Source: Vicinamibacteraceae bacterium (GTDB taxonomy: Bacteria; Acidobacteriota; Thermoanaerobaculia; Multivoradales; Multivoraceae). Taken from it: DNA of 64,000 bases. The translations under genes and the position numbers were made by a program. This document shows, one piece after another, positions 16,019 through 24,594 of this stretch; the stretch's first letter is position 1; every line of letters begins with the position of its first letter. A model generated the notes under the pieces. It saw only the letters and a program-made list of their open reading frames with translations. It had not been told where the DNA came from and did not search any database. Location of the stretch: positions 1 through 64,000 of the forward strand of contig JAAXHG010000165.1 of assembly GCA_012270995.1 (NCBI GenBank). Reading direction: 5' to 3'.

Positions 16019-17212
16019 GTGTCGCTGAAGGACCAGTTCGACGGCCTCCGGATCAGGGACCTGGAGGCCCGCACCGGGTTCAAGTGGAGCCGTTACACCG
16101 CGAACGGGAGCGGCATCCTGCCGGCGTGGGTCGCGGACATGGACTACCCCCTCGCGGCGCCGATCCAGCGTGTGGTGCGGCATCTCGTCGAGACGTCCGA
16201 CCTCGGCTACTGCGAACCGCCCGAAACAGGCAATCTCCCCGAGATCTTCGGCCGGCGCATGGAGGAGCAGATCGGCTGGACGGTGGAGCCGGAGCGGATC
16301 CGCTTCCTCGTCAACGCACTCCAGGGGCTCGACCTCGCGGTCATGCTGGGCGCCGGGAAGGGCGAGGGCGTCGTGATCCAGACGCCGATCTATCCGCCCT
16401 TCCTCGAGGCGGTCTCCGGCACCGGCCGGCGGCTCGTGGAGTCACCACTCCGTCGGGGAGCGGAACGGTTCGAGATGGACCTCGACCAGTTGCGGGCGAC
16501 GATCGACGAGGACACCCGCCTGTTCATGCTCTGCAACCCGCACAATCCCAGCGGCCGGTCGTGGACGCGGAGCGAACTGGAGGCGGTGGCCGAACTGGCG
16601 ATCGAGCACGACCTGTTCGTCCTCGCCGACGAGATCCACAACGAGCTCGTGTTCCCCGGGCACGAGCACACGGTGTTCGAGACCCTCGGCCCCGAGGTCA
16701 GGGAGCGGACGGTCACGATCACGTCGGCCACCAAGTCCTTCAACCTCGCCGGCCTGGAACTCGCGCTGCTGGTGTTCGGCAGCGAGAAGCTCAAGCAGCG
16801 GTTCGACGAACTACCGCACTTCGTTCTCGCGCATCCGGGCATCCTCGGGGTCGAGGCGGCGCGTGCCGCCTGGCGCGAAGGCGGGCCGTGGCTCGAGGAA
16901 GCCGTCGCCTACCTGGACGCGAACCGCGCCTTCCTGACGGAATTCCTGAACCGCCGCCTGCCGGGGATCGTCCACGGTCCGCAGGAGGCGACCTACCTGT
17001 ACTGGCTCGATTGCAGCGGCCTCGACCTGCCGATGCCGGCGTCCCGGTTCTTCCTGAAGCGGGCGAAGGTGGCGCTCAACGACGGCGCGGAGTTCGGCCC
17101 GCCGGACTCGCCGCTCGGTTTCGAGCGCTGTACACGGCTCAACTTCGCCACCTCGCGGGCCATCCTCGAGGAGATCGTGGAGCGAATGGCCGCGGCGGTC
17201 GAGACGGCCTGA
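16019..17212 (+). CDS. PatB/MalY-type PLP-dependent C-S beta-lyase (aminotransferase fold)
   Basis: A 397-residue fold-type I PLP enzyme. L-P-A-W-V-A-D-M-D (34-42) is the signature N terminus of MalY/PatB proteins. C-N-P-H-N-P-S-G-R (172-180), D204 in L-A-D-E-I-H and the Schiff-base Lys239 in T-S-A-T-K-S-F-N complete the active site. Known relatives cleave cystathionine or other cysteine S-conjugates to pyruvate, ammonia and a thiol. The start is GTG. The TPR gene follows 4 bp after the stop and is likely co-transcribed. Confidence 0.9.
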   Translation: MSLKDQFDGLRIRDLEARTGFKWSRYTANGSGILPAWVADMDYPLAAPIQRVVRHLVETSDLGYCEPPETGNLPEIFGRRMEEQIGWTVEPERIRFLVNALQGLDLAVMLGAGKGEGVVIQTPIYPPFLEAVSGTGRRLVESPLRRGAERFEMDLDQLRATIDEDTRLFMLCNPHNPSGRSWTRSELEAVAELAIEHDLFVLADEIHNELVFPGHEHTVFETLGPEVRERTVTITSATKSFNLAGLELALLVFGSEKLKQRFDELPHFVLAHPGILGVEAARAAWREGGPWLEEAVAYLDANRAFLTEFLNRRLPGIVHGPQEATYLYWLDCSGLDLPMPASRFFLKRAKVALNDGAEFGPPDSPLGFERCTRLNFATSRAILEEIVERMAAAVETA

Positions 17213-17216
17213 CGAA

Positions 17217-18638
17217 GTGATCGCCGGGGGCAGGGCCGGCAGCCGAAGGCGCGCGGGCCGCGTCGCGCGCAACGCGCTGCTGGTTCCCCTGCTGGCCGGA
17301 ACGCCGGCCATGTTGCCGGCCCAGCCTCCTGCTGGCCCGTCCGGCGAAATGCCGGACCTCCAGTGCCTCCGCCTGTTGCGCAGTGCCCGGATCGCGGAAC
17401 TCAAGTCGCAGCCGGACGTCGAGGCGGCGTGGCTGAGGAGAGCCCGCAACGAGTGCAACCAGCCGACCACCGCACTTCTCGCCCTGCTTCGGGCGCATCT
17501 TCGAAACCCGCTCCCTGAAGTGGAGATCCAGGAGGTTCGCAAGGACCTGATCGCTGCCTTCGATGACCCCGCCTCGGCGCCGCCGCCCGGGGTACTCGAG
17601 TTCATCGCCCGTGAAGACGAGGCGGACGAGACGGTGCTGCTCGCTTCCCGCCGGCTCGTTGAACGGCGGTTGTCGTCGCCCGATGTCGACCGTGCCCGCT
17701 TTCTGCGCTTGAAGGCGTTGCTCTCCCAGCGCCTCGGGGATCGTGCGGAAGCGACGGCGGCCCTGGCAGAACTCCGGACGATGGAACCGAAGAACGAGGA
17801 GATCGCCTGGGCGCTGCTGCGTCTTCTCAGCATTCCGGAGCACTGGGACAGAGCCGCCGAGCTTCTCGCCGAGATGGCGGAGGACGGAGGGCCGACCGTC
17901 CGCTCCCTCTACGCTCGGACCCTCGCTCGCGCGGGTCGCGTCGAGGACGCAAGCGAACAGCTCGAGATCCTCGCCGGTGAGGTCGACAGCGAGGATGCCC
18001 TCGCGCTCAACAACTATGCCGCCGAGGTTCTTGCCGCGGCTTGGAGCCTGCGCGACTCCGGCCGCCTCGAGGAGGCGGAGCGCCTCTTCCGTCTCGCGGA
18101 GGAACATGCGCCGCCCCAGGGGTGGCCCAGCGTGGAAGCCAGGGGCGCGCTCGTTCACCTCTACGGCACGGTGGAGGAGCGGGCCGCCCATCAGACCGCG
18201 GTAGCGGACAGGTGGCAATCCGTCAGCGACCCGCAGTCCCTGCTGAACGAGGGCGCCAACCAGTTGGCCTCGGGCAACTTCGACCAGGCGATCGAGTTGT
18301 TGAAACGGGCGGCCGGGGAACTGGGACACCTGGAGGCCGTCTGGTACAACCTGGGCTTCGCGGCCTACCGGGCGGAGCGCTGGGACGAGGCCTGGCAGGC
18401 GCTCGATCGTGCTTCGGAGCTGAACGATCAGCGGGCCGATACGTTCTTCTTCAGCGGCATGGCGATGGTCAGCCTGGAGCGATGGGAGGAGGCCATCCCG
18501 CGGCTTCTGCGGGCTCTCGCACTGGACCCGGAGCGTCGCCACGCCCACTATCAACTGTGGGTTTGCTACAGGTCGCTCGGACTCGATGCGGAAGCCGGCA
18601 GGCACAAGGCGGCGTACGACGCGCTGGGCGACGGCTAG
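17217..18638 (+). CDS. Secreted tetratricopeptide-repeat protein
   Basis: A 473-residue protein with an Arg-rich N terminus and hydrophobic stretch (A-L-L-V-P-L-L-A-G-T-P-A-M-L-P-A) suggesting export. Helical TPR-like pairs run through most of the chain; the clearest are near the C terminus (L-N-E-G-A-N-Q-L-A-S-G-N-F-D-Q-A-I-E-L, V-W-Y-N-L-G-F-A-A-Y-R-A-E-R-W-D-E-A, and F-F-S-G-M-A-M-V-S-L-E-R-W-E-E-A). It has no catalytic motif, so a scaffold role is the default. The start is a GTG 4 bp after the lyase stop. It is convergent with the metallopeptidase gene. Confidence 0.78.
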   Translation: MIAGGRAGSRRRAGRVARNALLVPLLAGTPAMLPAQPPAGPSGEMPDLQCLRLLRSARIAELKSQPDVEAAWLRRARNECNQPTTALLALLRAHLRNPLPEVEIQEVRKDLIAAFDDPASAPPPGVLEFIAREDEADETVLLASRRLVERRLSSPDVDRARFLRLKALLSQRLGDRAEATAALAELRTMEPKNEEIAWALLRLLSIPEHWDRAAELLAEMAEDGGPTVRSLYARTLARAGRVEDASEQLEILAGEVDSEDALALNNYAAEVLAAAWSLRDSGRLEEAERLFRLAEEHAPPQGWPSVEARGALVHLYGTVEERAAHQTAVADRWQSVSDPQSLLNEGANQLASGNFDQAIELLKRAAGELGHLEAVWYNLGFAAYRAERWDEAWQALDRASELNDQRADTFFFSGMAMVSLERWEEAIPRLLRALALDPERRHAHYQLWVCYRSLGLDAEAGRHKAAYDALGDG

Positions 18639-18655
18639 GCCGGTCCTGACTGTAG

Positions 18656-19996
18656 TTAGAACTTGCGGACGTAGCGCTCGAACTCGGCCTGAACCTCCTC
18701 GGGAGTGAACCCGAATGCGGCCGCCATCGCGTCGCGTCCCGAGTAGCCCTCGGTGAGGTAGAGCAGCATGCTGGCGAACGGCTTTTCCGTTTCCCACTCC
18801 TCCCTGCCGTGCTGGAGGAAGTGCGTGAACAACCAGGAGAAGCCGTAGTACTGCCGGTGGCGCTCACCGTAGAACGTGTCCCGGCCCGCTTCCAGGAGCT
18901 CGGCCACGGTCGGCGCGTCGCCGCCTCGCAGGTCCGAGCGGGCCTCCCGCAGACTCCAGTTTGCCCTGCTCCGCAGGCGCCGCACAGGGGCGGCGTGGAA
19001 GATGACGTACTTGCCATGACTGACCTCGCCGGGACTCAGGCGGCCCTTCTCGATCTTCGAGTTGCCGAAGTACTCGGCGAGCCCCTCCTCGGCCCATCGG
19101 GGCAACTCCTTTCCGGGCGCGGTCAGGTGGCTGTCCCGGAATGCGTGGAACGCCTCGTGGAGCATCGTGTGCAGCAGGTAGTCGGAATCTTCGACTTCCT
19201 GGTGGAAGGCCAGGAACCCGGGCGAGCGGTAGAAGCCGGTACCGAAGCCTGAACCGCCCAACTGCGTTTGCAGACGCTGCAGGTTCTGTTGCCGGCTGTA
19301 GAGATAGACGACGGTCTTGAAGTTCTCGGCGAACGGCTCGAGGTGCGGATCGAAGAGCTGGTGGAAGAGCTCGAAGACCGCCTCCATGTTGCCTGCCAGG
19401 ATGTCGATCTGCGATTCATCCTCGGCGTCGCTGATCACGATGAAGCGCGGCGTCTCGCGGCGCCGGCGGTGGTCGCGGTCGATGTACCGCTCGGCCGCCT
19501 CTACGGCCTGGGTCAACGCACGTCCGCGTTGTTCGCGGGTCAACGGCCGGGCGGAAAGGGGCAGGCTGCCGAGCCGCACCAGGACCCCGAGCTCCGGGTC
19601 GGGCCGTCCGCGCTCGTCGGCGACCCGGTTCCCTCGGGAATCGGGGCTCTGGAACTTCATTCGCCACGACAGGGCGGAAGGGACGGGGTTGTCGTTCGCA
19701 TCCCGAGCCGGTCCATAGCGCCGCCCGCCGACCCGGTTCTCGACGTAGGACCGGAGCAGGTCGTCGAACTCGGACGGCGGATCGATCGCGAGCACCTGCA
19801 CGTCGGAGACCTTCCCGGCGGCGTCGATCTCGACCCGGACCTCTACCTCCGGGTCGATTCCGCTGCCGACCATCTCGAACGGGGTCAGGAGTTGGAAGCT
19901 GCGAATCGCCACTGGACCGGTGGCGATCTCGGCCGCCGGCTCCTGGGCCACGACCGTCGCAGCGCCTGCCGCGAACCAGCACAGGATCAGCCGCAT
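18656..19996 (-). CDS. Secreted gluzincin-type metallopeptidase (DUF1570-like)
   Basis: A 446-residue protein with a short signal peptide. The zinc motif H280-E-A-F-H284 is followed by W-A-E-E-G-L-A-E-Y-F (301-310), the glutamate-containing second motif of gluzincin-like DUF1570 peptidases. The N-terminal 130 residues contain a TonB-C-like pattern (V-E-V-R-V-E-I-D-A-A-G-K-V-S-D-V-Q-V), which suggests a periplasmic energy-transduction-like or binding module fused to the peptidase. The substrate is unknown. The gene after it at 20050 ends 53 bp upstream of this start on the same strand, so the two may form one unit. ATG 19996 starts the signal peptide; the long upstream frame is not convincing. 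Confidence 0.8.
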   Translation of the reverse strand: MRLILCWFAAGAATVVAQEPAAEIATGPVAIRSFQLLTPFEMVGSGIDPEVEVRVEIDAAGKVSDVQVLAIDPPSEFDDLLRSYVENRVGGRRYGPARDANDNPVPSALSWRMKFQSPDSRGNRVADERGRPDPELGVLVRLGSLPLSARPLTREQRGRALTQAVEAAERYIDRDHRRRRETPRFIVISDAEDESQIDILAGNMEAVFELFHQLFDPHLEPFAENFKTVVYLYSRQQNLQRLQTQLGGSGFGTGFYRSPGFLAFHQEVEDSDYLLHTMLHEAFHAFRDSHLTAPGKELPRWAEEGLAEYFGNSKIEKGRLSPGEVSHGKYVIFHAAPVRRLRSRANWSLREARSDLRGGDAPTVAELLEAGRDTFYGERHRQYYGFSWLFTHFLQHGREEWETEKPFASMLLYLTEGYSGRDAMAAAFGFTPEEVQAEFERYVRKF

Positions 19997-20049
19997 CGCG
20001 ACGCCCCGAACCCTCGAACTGTCGGCGGCGTTCCCCGCCTCAGGCGCGC

Positions 20050-20838
20050 TCAGTCGCCGGAGCCGGGCCACTCCAGGATCCGGCGCCTGCCGGGGGTTTC
20101 GGAGCCGCCATCGACGACTGCCTGGGGCCCGCGCGTCGAAGCGTCGGGCAGGAAGGAGCGAAGCCAGGCGGTGGCGACGACTTCGGCGATGCCGAGGATC
20201 TCGCCGCGGCTGCTGCGCGGGTGCGTCGCGGCCGTTTCCACCAGCTCGACGAGTCCCCGTTCGGCGGCCCCGGCCGGGAAGCCGAAGACCCCGCACAGAC
20301 GTCCCGCCGTCTCGCCCTCCAGGGCCACGACCCGGGTGCCGACGAGATCGCCGTCTTCCAGGGGCTCCATGGCCGGATGCGGTTCCACCAGGACTTGCCG
20401 GCGGCTGGTCACCTCCTCCAGGGCCGTCGAACCGTTGTCCGAACCGATGCGGTAGAGCTGCAACCGGCTTCCGACCAGCGCCTCCAGCCAGCGCCGTTCC
20501 GTCACTTCCAGCAACAGGCCGCCTGTTCCCAGCAGTTTGTCGGCGAAGCTGAAGGAGCGGCAGTCGCCCTCCTCGGCGTCCGGCTCGAAGCGCCCCTGGG
20601 CGAGCAGGCAACTCATCGCGTTGGCGAAGAAGATGGCCTGATCGCGGCTGCTCCGGGCCTGGAGTTGCTCTTCCAGGTCGATCCGTTCCTGGTCGTCGAG
20701 GCCGATCAGGAACTGGTCCTCGATCGCCCATTCGACTTCTTCGCCGTAGCGTTCCAGCAGCCAGCCGCTTGCGCGCTCGACCGCTCGCCCGAGCGCGTCG
20801 AGTCCTACCGAGAGGGGAGCAACCTGCTGCTGTTCCAT
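20050..20838 (-). CDS. Conserved-looking hypothetical protein
   Basis: A 262-residue cytosolic protein with no family recognised. It starts M-E-Q-Q-Q-V and has no signal peptide or membrane segment. The acidic N-terminal half has helical character (V-E-W-A-I-E-D-Q-F-L-I-G-L-D-D-Q-E-R-I), and the middle has a mixed alpha/beta look. The C-terminal part includes R-S-S-R-G-E-I-L-G-I-A-E-V-V-A-T-A-W. An unusually A/T-rich stretch just upstream (20860-20893) probably holds its promoter. The metallopeptidase gene is downstream on the same strand. Confidence 0.65.
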   Translation of the reverse strand: MEQQQVAPLSVGLDALGRAVERASGWLLERYGEEVEWAIEDQFLIGLDDQERIDLEEQLQARSSRDQAIFFANAMSCLLAQGRFEPDAEEGDCRSFSFADKLLGTGGLLLEVTERRWLEALVGSRLQLYRIGSDNGSTALEEVTSRRQVLVEPHPAMEPLEDGDLVGTRVVALEGETAGRLCGVFGFPAGAAERGLVELVETAATHPRSSRGEILGIAEVVATAWLRSFLPDASTRGPQAVVDGGSETPGRRRILEWPGSGD

Positions 20839-20859
20839 ACCGGGATGCTAACGCCGTTT

Positions 20860-20893
20860 CTCTGTAAATACCACAAAATGCACAACTTAGCGA
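20860..20893 (-). promoter_or_regulatory. A/T-rich probable promoter region
   Basis: In an otherwise GC-rich window this stretch is strongly A/T-rich (TAAATA, ACAAAAT, CACAACTT on the plus strand). It lies 27 bp before the start of the 20838 gene. On the minus strand TATTTA (20870-20865) could be a -10 box; no good -35 was found at 16-18 bp. Confidence 0.3.
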
Positions 20894-20924
20894 AATCGGC
20901 ACGTCTTCTCCGAGTCCAGCCGGC

Positions 20925-22007
20925 CTATGCGGAATCGGCGTTCTCCGGGTCTGTGTCGGCGTCCATCCTGCTGTACGCCGTCTGGACGCAGTGAATCTTC
21001 AGGGCGTCCGGCGCGGTGGCCAGGAACCCCTGCCACTCGATCTCGGCGATCGCTTCCTCGGGACTCAGACCCTGTTCGTGGGCGTCGGACGCCTGGCTCC
21101 AGAAGTCGGCCAGGAACTGCCTGAGGGCATCGATCTGGGCCATGTCGCTGAAGGTCGGGCCGTGGCCGGGGAGGATCAGGTCGAACTCGAGCTCCTCGAA
21201 GCGGTCGAGGGTGTCGAGCCACTCGTCGACGTAGGCGTCGCCGATGTAGGCGGCGCCGGCGAGGACGAGGTCGCCGGTGAAGACGACCCGCTCGTTCGGC
21301 AGCAGGACGACGACGTCGCCGCCGGTGTGGCCGCGGCCGAGGTGGAGCAGCTCGATCGGCCGGTCCCGGCCCTCGAAGGTGCGGTGGATCGTCATTCGGC
21401 TGGTCAACGTCACGTTCGGCGGCGTCGGCTGGGTTTCGCCGATCGCCACGTAGTGGGCCTCCTGGATCCGGATCGCGTTGAGCGCCTGGTCCTTCTCCTC
21501 GCCGTCCTCCATCGCGTCCGCCGCCTCCTTCATCGCGGCGATCTGGTTTGGGATGTTCCCGGTGAAGATCGAGGCGGTCGGCTGGCTCATCACGTCCGTC
21601 ATCAGCATGGCGCGGGTGAATTCGTGGCCGACGATCGCGGTGTCTTCGGGAAACGCCTGGTTTCCGTGGGCGTGGTCGAAGTGGTAGTGCGTGTTGACGA
21701 GGTGCGTGACCGGCTTGTCCGTCACTTCGGCGATCGAGGCGAGCAGGGCTCGGGCCGCGGCCGGCGTGACGTGGGAGTCGACGACCAGGGCGTCCTCGTC
21801 CGTCACGACGAGCATGGCGTTGCTCTGCACGAAGATGGACCCCGTACCTACGATGAAGTAGACGCCGGGCGCGACCTCCTCGAACGTGTGGGTGTCGGTG
21901 AGGATCGTGCCGTCGGGCGGCGCCTCTTCGCCGCCGCAGCCGGCGAGGCAGAAGGCTAGGACGGTGACGGCGAGGCAGGTCGTTGCGAGTCGGTGGGTCG
22001 GGCGCAT
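20925..22007 (-). CDS. Metallo-beta-lactamase-fold lipoprotein
   Basis: A 360-residue MBL-fold hydrolase. The lipobox L-A-G-C near residue 24 marks an exported lipoprotein. The metal motif H-Y-H-F-D-H-A-H-G (T-H-Y-H-F-D-H) is intact, and G-R-G-H-T-G-G-D-V-V and G-H-G-P provide later histidines, as in hydrolases related to quinoprotein relay (SoxH-like) proteins. A good AGGAG lies 8 nt before the ATG at 22007. The GMC dehydrogenase gene is immediately upstream (72 bp), so the unit 24550-20925 is likely co-transcribed. The substrate is unknown. Confidence 0.82.
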   Translation of the reverse strand: MRPTHRLATTCLAVTVLAFCLAGCGGEEAPPDGTILTDTHTFEEVAPGVYFIVGTGSIFVQSNAMLVVTDEDALVVDSHVTPAAARALLASIAEVTDKPVTHLVNTHYHFDHAHGNQAFPEDTAIVGHEFTRAMLMTDVMSQPTASIFTGNIPNQIAAMKEAADAMEDGEEKDQALNAIRIQEAHYVAIGETQPTPPNVTLTSRMTIHRTFEGRDRPIELLHLGRGHTGGDVVVLLPNERVVFTGDLVLAGAAYIGDAYVDEWLDTLDRFEELEFDLILPGHGPTFSDMAQIDALRQFLADFWSQASDAHEQGLSPEEAIAEIEWQGFLATAPDALKIHCVQTAYSRMDADTDPENADSA

Positions 22008-22079
22008 GGGAGTTGCTCCTCTCCGTTTCGGTTCACCCGTCGGTTTGCAGGGAATCATAGATCCCCGGGTGGCGCGGGA

Positions 22080-23801
22080 TCACAGTTCCAGCCGGCGCAT
22101 CTGTCGCACCGCGTAGTCGCAGGAGCGCGCGGTGAGCGCCATGTAGGTCAGGCTCGGGTTCTGGCAGGCGGAAGACGCCATCGCGGCGCCGTCGGTGATG
22201 AACAGGTTCGGCACGTCCCAGGACTGGCACCAGCCGTTGAGGACGGAGGTCGCGGGATCCCGGCCCATCCGCGCCGTGCCCATCTCGTGGATCGCGAAGC
22301 CCGGCAGGGAGTTGCGGTTGAAGGTGCGGATGTTCCTGGCGCCGAGCGCTTCCAGCATCTCGGCGGCGCGGGTCTGGATGCCCTCGCGCATCGCCGCTTC
22401 GTTCTCGCCGTAGCTCATCGTGATCCGGGCCGCGGGAATGCCCCAGCGGTCCACGAGCTCCGGGTCGATCGTCACGCGGTTGTCGGGGTTCGGCAGGTTC
22501 TCGCCGAAGCCGCTGAAGTTGAGCCGCCAGGGGGCGAGCCCGCGCAGACTCGCCTTGTAGTCGGCGCCGAAGCCCGGCTGGCCGATGCCGCCCTGCCACA
22601 GGGTGCCGCGGCGGGCGCCGCACTGGTAGCCGAAGCCGCGCAGGAAGTCCTTCTCGCGGGTTGCCTCGGCGCGGTCGCCGTCCAGGTTGACGAAGCGGGG
22701 CAGATAGCACGAGTTGGGCCGGCGGCCGAAGGTCGTCTTGTCTTCCAGGCCGTCCAGGTTCCCGTTCGCGCCGACCTGGAAGATGTGGTCCATCAGGTTG
22801 CGTCCGACCTGCCCGCTCGAGTTCGCGAGGCCCTCGCCGAAGCGGGGCGTGGCCGAGTTCAGCAGGATGCGCGCCGACTCAATCGTCGACGCGCAGAGGA
22901 AGACGAGGCGGCCCCGTACCTCGATCGACTCCATCGATTCGCCGTCGATCAGGTGAACGCCGCTCACCCGGTCCGTCTGCTCGTCGTACACGAGGTTGCG
23001 GACGACGCTGTTGGGGCGCACGGTCAGCCGGCCGGTCGCCTCGGCGGCCGGCAGCGTCGCGTTCAGGCTCGAGAAGTAGGACCGGCTGATGCAGCCGCGG
23101 CGGCAGATGCCGCAGTAGTGGCAGGCGCGGCGGCCGAGGTGATGTTTGGTGAGCACCGCGACCCGGGCCGGGGTGAACCGGCGCGTGCCGCCGAAGGCGC
23201 GGTCGAGGCGTTCTCGGACCCGCTCCTCCATGCAGCTCTGGGCGATGGGCGGCAGGAACTTCCCGTCCGGAAGCTGCGGCATGTTCTCCGGCTGGCCCGC
23301 GATGCCGACGAAGGACTCCACGTGGTCGTACCACGGCGCGAGATCCCGGTAGCGGATCGGCCAGTCCGTGCCGTAGCCGTCGCGGGCGTTTGCTTCGAAG
23401 TCGAGATCGCTCCAGCGGTAGCTCTGGCGTCCCCACAAGAGGGACCGTCCGCCGACCAGACGGGCGCGGATCCACAGGAACTCCTGGCCGCCCTCGCCGA
23501 TCGAGTACGGGTTGTCGATGTCGTCGACGAAGAACTTCCCCGACCACTCGTCGCAGGCGCCCGCGCGGCTCTGGATCGGCTGCCGCTCGGCCTGGTGCTT
23601 GCGGTCCCGGAGCCCGCGGTACGGCATCTGCCAGGGCGGCGTGTGCTCGTTGTAATCGCGCTCGGGAACGACCGGCGGTCCGGCTTCTAGCACCAGCGTT
23701 TCCAGGCCCTTCTCGGTCAGTTCCTTCGCCGCCCAGCCGCCGGTGATGCCGGAACCGATGACGATCGCGTCCCAGGTCTTGCGCTCGATGATCTGGACCA
23801 T
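22080..23801 (-). CDS. GMC-family oxidoreductase, dehydrogenase large subunit type
   Basis: A 573-residue flavoprotein. The FAD-binding G-S-G-I-T-G-G-W-A-A-K-E (about 16-27) starts the Rossmann fold, and the C-terminal N-S-L-P-G-F-A-I-H-E-M-G-T-A-R-M-G contains the catalytic His region of GMC enzymes. C-H-Y-C-G-I-C-R-R-G-C is a cysteine cluster seen in gluconate/sugar dehydrogenase-type GMC subunits, where an Fe-S cluster has been reported. ATG 23801 gives the expected start. It follows the gluconate-2-dehydrogenase subunit-3-like gene by 23 bp, and the pair should form a periplasmic flavoprotein dehydrogenase. No cytochrome c subunit is adjacent. The substrate is a sugar or sugar acid by family only. 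Confidence 0.88.
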   Translation of the reverse strand: MVQIIERKTWDAIVIGSGITGGWAAKELTEKGLETLVLEAGPPVVPERDYNEHTPPWQMPYRGLRDRKHQAERQPIQSRAGACDEWSGKFFVDDIDNPYSIGEGGQEFLWIRARLVGGRSLLWGRQSYRWSDLDFEANARDGYGTDWPIRYRDLAPWYDHVESFVGIAGQPENMPQLPDGKFLPPIAQSCMEERVRERLDRAFGGTRRFTPARVAVLTKHHLGRRACHYCGICRRGCISRSYFSSLNATLPAAEATGRLTVRPNSVVRNLVYDEQTDRVSGVHLIDGESMESIEVRGRLVFLCASTIESARILLNSATPRFGEGLANSSGQVGRNLMDHIFQVGANGNLDGLEDKTTFGRRPNSCYLPRFVNLDGDRAEATREKDFLRGFGYQCGARRGTLWQGGIGQPGFGADYKASLRGLAPWRLNFSGFGENLPNPDNRVTIDPELVDRWGIPAARITMSYGENEAAMREGIQTRAAEMLEALGARNIRTFNRNSLPGFAIHEMGTARMGRDPATSVLNGWCQSWDVPNLFITDGAAMASSACQNPSLTYMALTARSCDYAVRQMRRLEL

Positions 23802-23824
23802 TCCTTGTGGGCACTCGGAGAACT

Positions 23825-24550
23825 TCAGGCGTCCTCGATGTCGACGCAGGGGTCCCAGCGCCCGGGCACGATCCGGTAGCCGAGTTCCGACTTCATTCCC
23901 GCTTCGGAGGTGTAGTAGCCCAACAGGGTGAGCCACTTGACCAGGTCGAAGAAGGGCTGTTCGCGAAGCCGGTCCGGGTTGCGCGAGAAGGCGCGGCCGT
24001 CGCGCTGGGCGAGGGCTTCGTCCTGGGCTTCCGTCAGGAGTTCGTCTTGCGCCGGGCCTTCGAGGTCGACGAATCCGGCGGCCTCGGGCTGGCGCTCGCG
24101 GGCGCGCGCGTCGAATCGGTCGAGTTCGGCGAGCAGGTGATCCCGTGCCGCGGCCGGCAGCCAGCCGTCCAGCAGCCGGTCGACGAAGGCCGGGATACCG
24201 GCGTCGCCGCCGCCTGGGGTGTCTGTCGCCGGCAGGATGCGTTCGGCGATGGCGTCGAGCGTGCGCGCCTGCTGTTCCGTGAGGACGGCGAGCGGTTGGG
24301 GTTCGCCGGCGGTCGCCTGCCGCGGGTGCAGGCGCGGATGCCCGACGTGCGGGTTCGCGAACAGTTCCGCCGGCAGGAACGGCAGCGCGGCGGCGCCGCC
24401 GATCACCCGCAGGGCGCGTCGCCGGCCGACCGCGCCCGGCGAGAGGCTCGTGGCTCGGGCCGCCGAATGCTCGGTCGTTGTCCTGGCCTGGAGGCTTCTC
24501 CCATGTTGGCTCTCCGAGGCCGGCGGGGCAGGGAAGTCCGGAATCTGCAT
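23825..24550 (-). CDS. Gluconate 2-dehydrogenase subunit 3-like Tat protein
   Basis: A 241-residue Tat-targeted protein. V-G-R-R-R-A-L-R-V-I-G-G-A-A-A-L-P-F (about 41-58) is the twin-arginine signal, with an unusually long ~40-residue n-region. The mature part, beginning L-T-E-Q-Q-A-R-T-L-D-A-I-A-E-R-I-L-P-A-T-D-T-P-G-G, is the standard start of the Gluconate_2-dh3 family, and ends with L-G-Y-Y-T-S-E-A-G. It co-exports and matures the GMC flavoprotein encoded directly downstream. It is divergent from the sulfatase (44 bp between starts). Confidence 0.88.
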   Translation of the reverse strand: MQIPDFPAPPASESQHGRSLQARTTTEHSAARATSLSPGAVGRRRALRVIGGAAALPFLPAELFANPHVGHPRLHPRQATAGEPQPLAVLTEQQARTLDAIAERILPATDTPGGGDAGIPAFVDRLLDGWLPAAARDHLLAELDRFDARARERQPEAAGFVDLEGPAQDELLTEAQDEALAQRDGRAFSRNPDRLREQPFFDLVKWLTLLGYYTSEAGMKSELGYRIVPGRWDPCVDIEDA

Positions 24551-24594
24551 CGCAGCCCTATACTAGTTTGGCGGCAGGCCATGGCTTCAGGATC

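Noticed and set aside
16003..17220. A plus-strand frame in the PatB-like gene, offset by one
   Set aside because: The other frame carries all PLP enzyme motifs; this one is Arg/Pro/Gly-rich noise.
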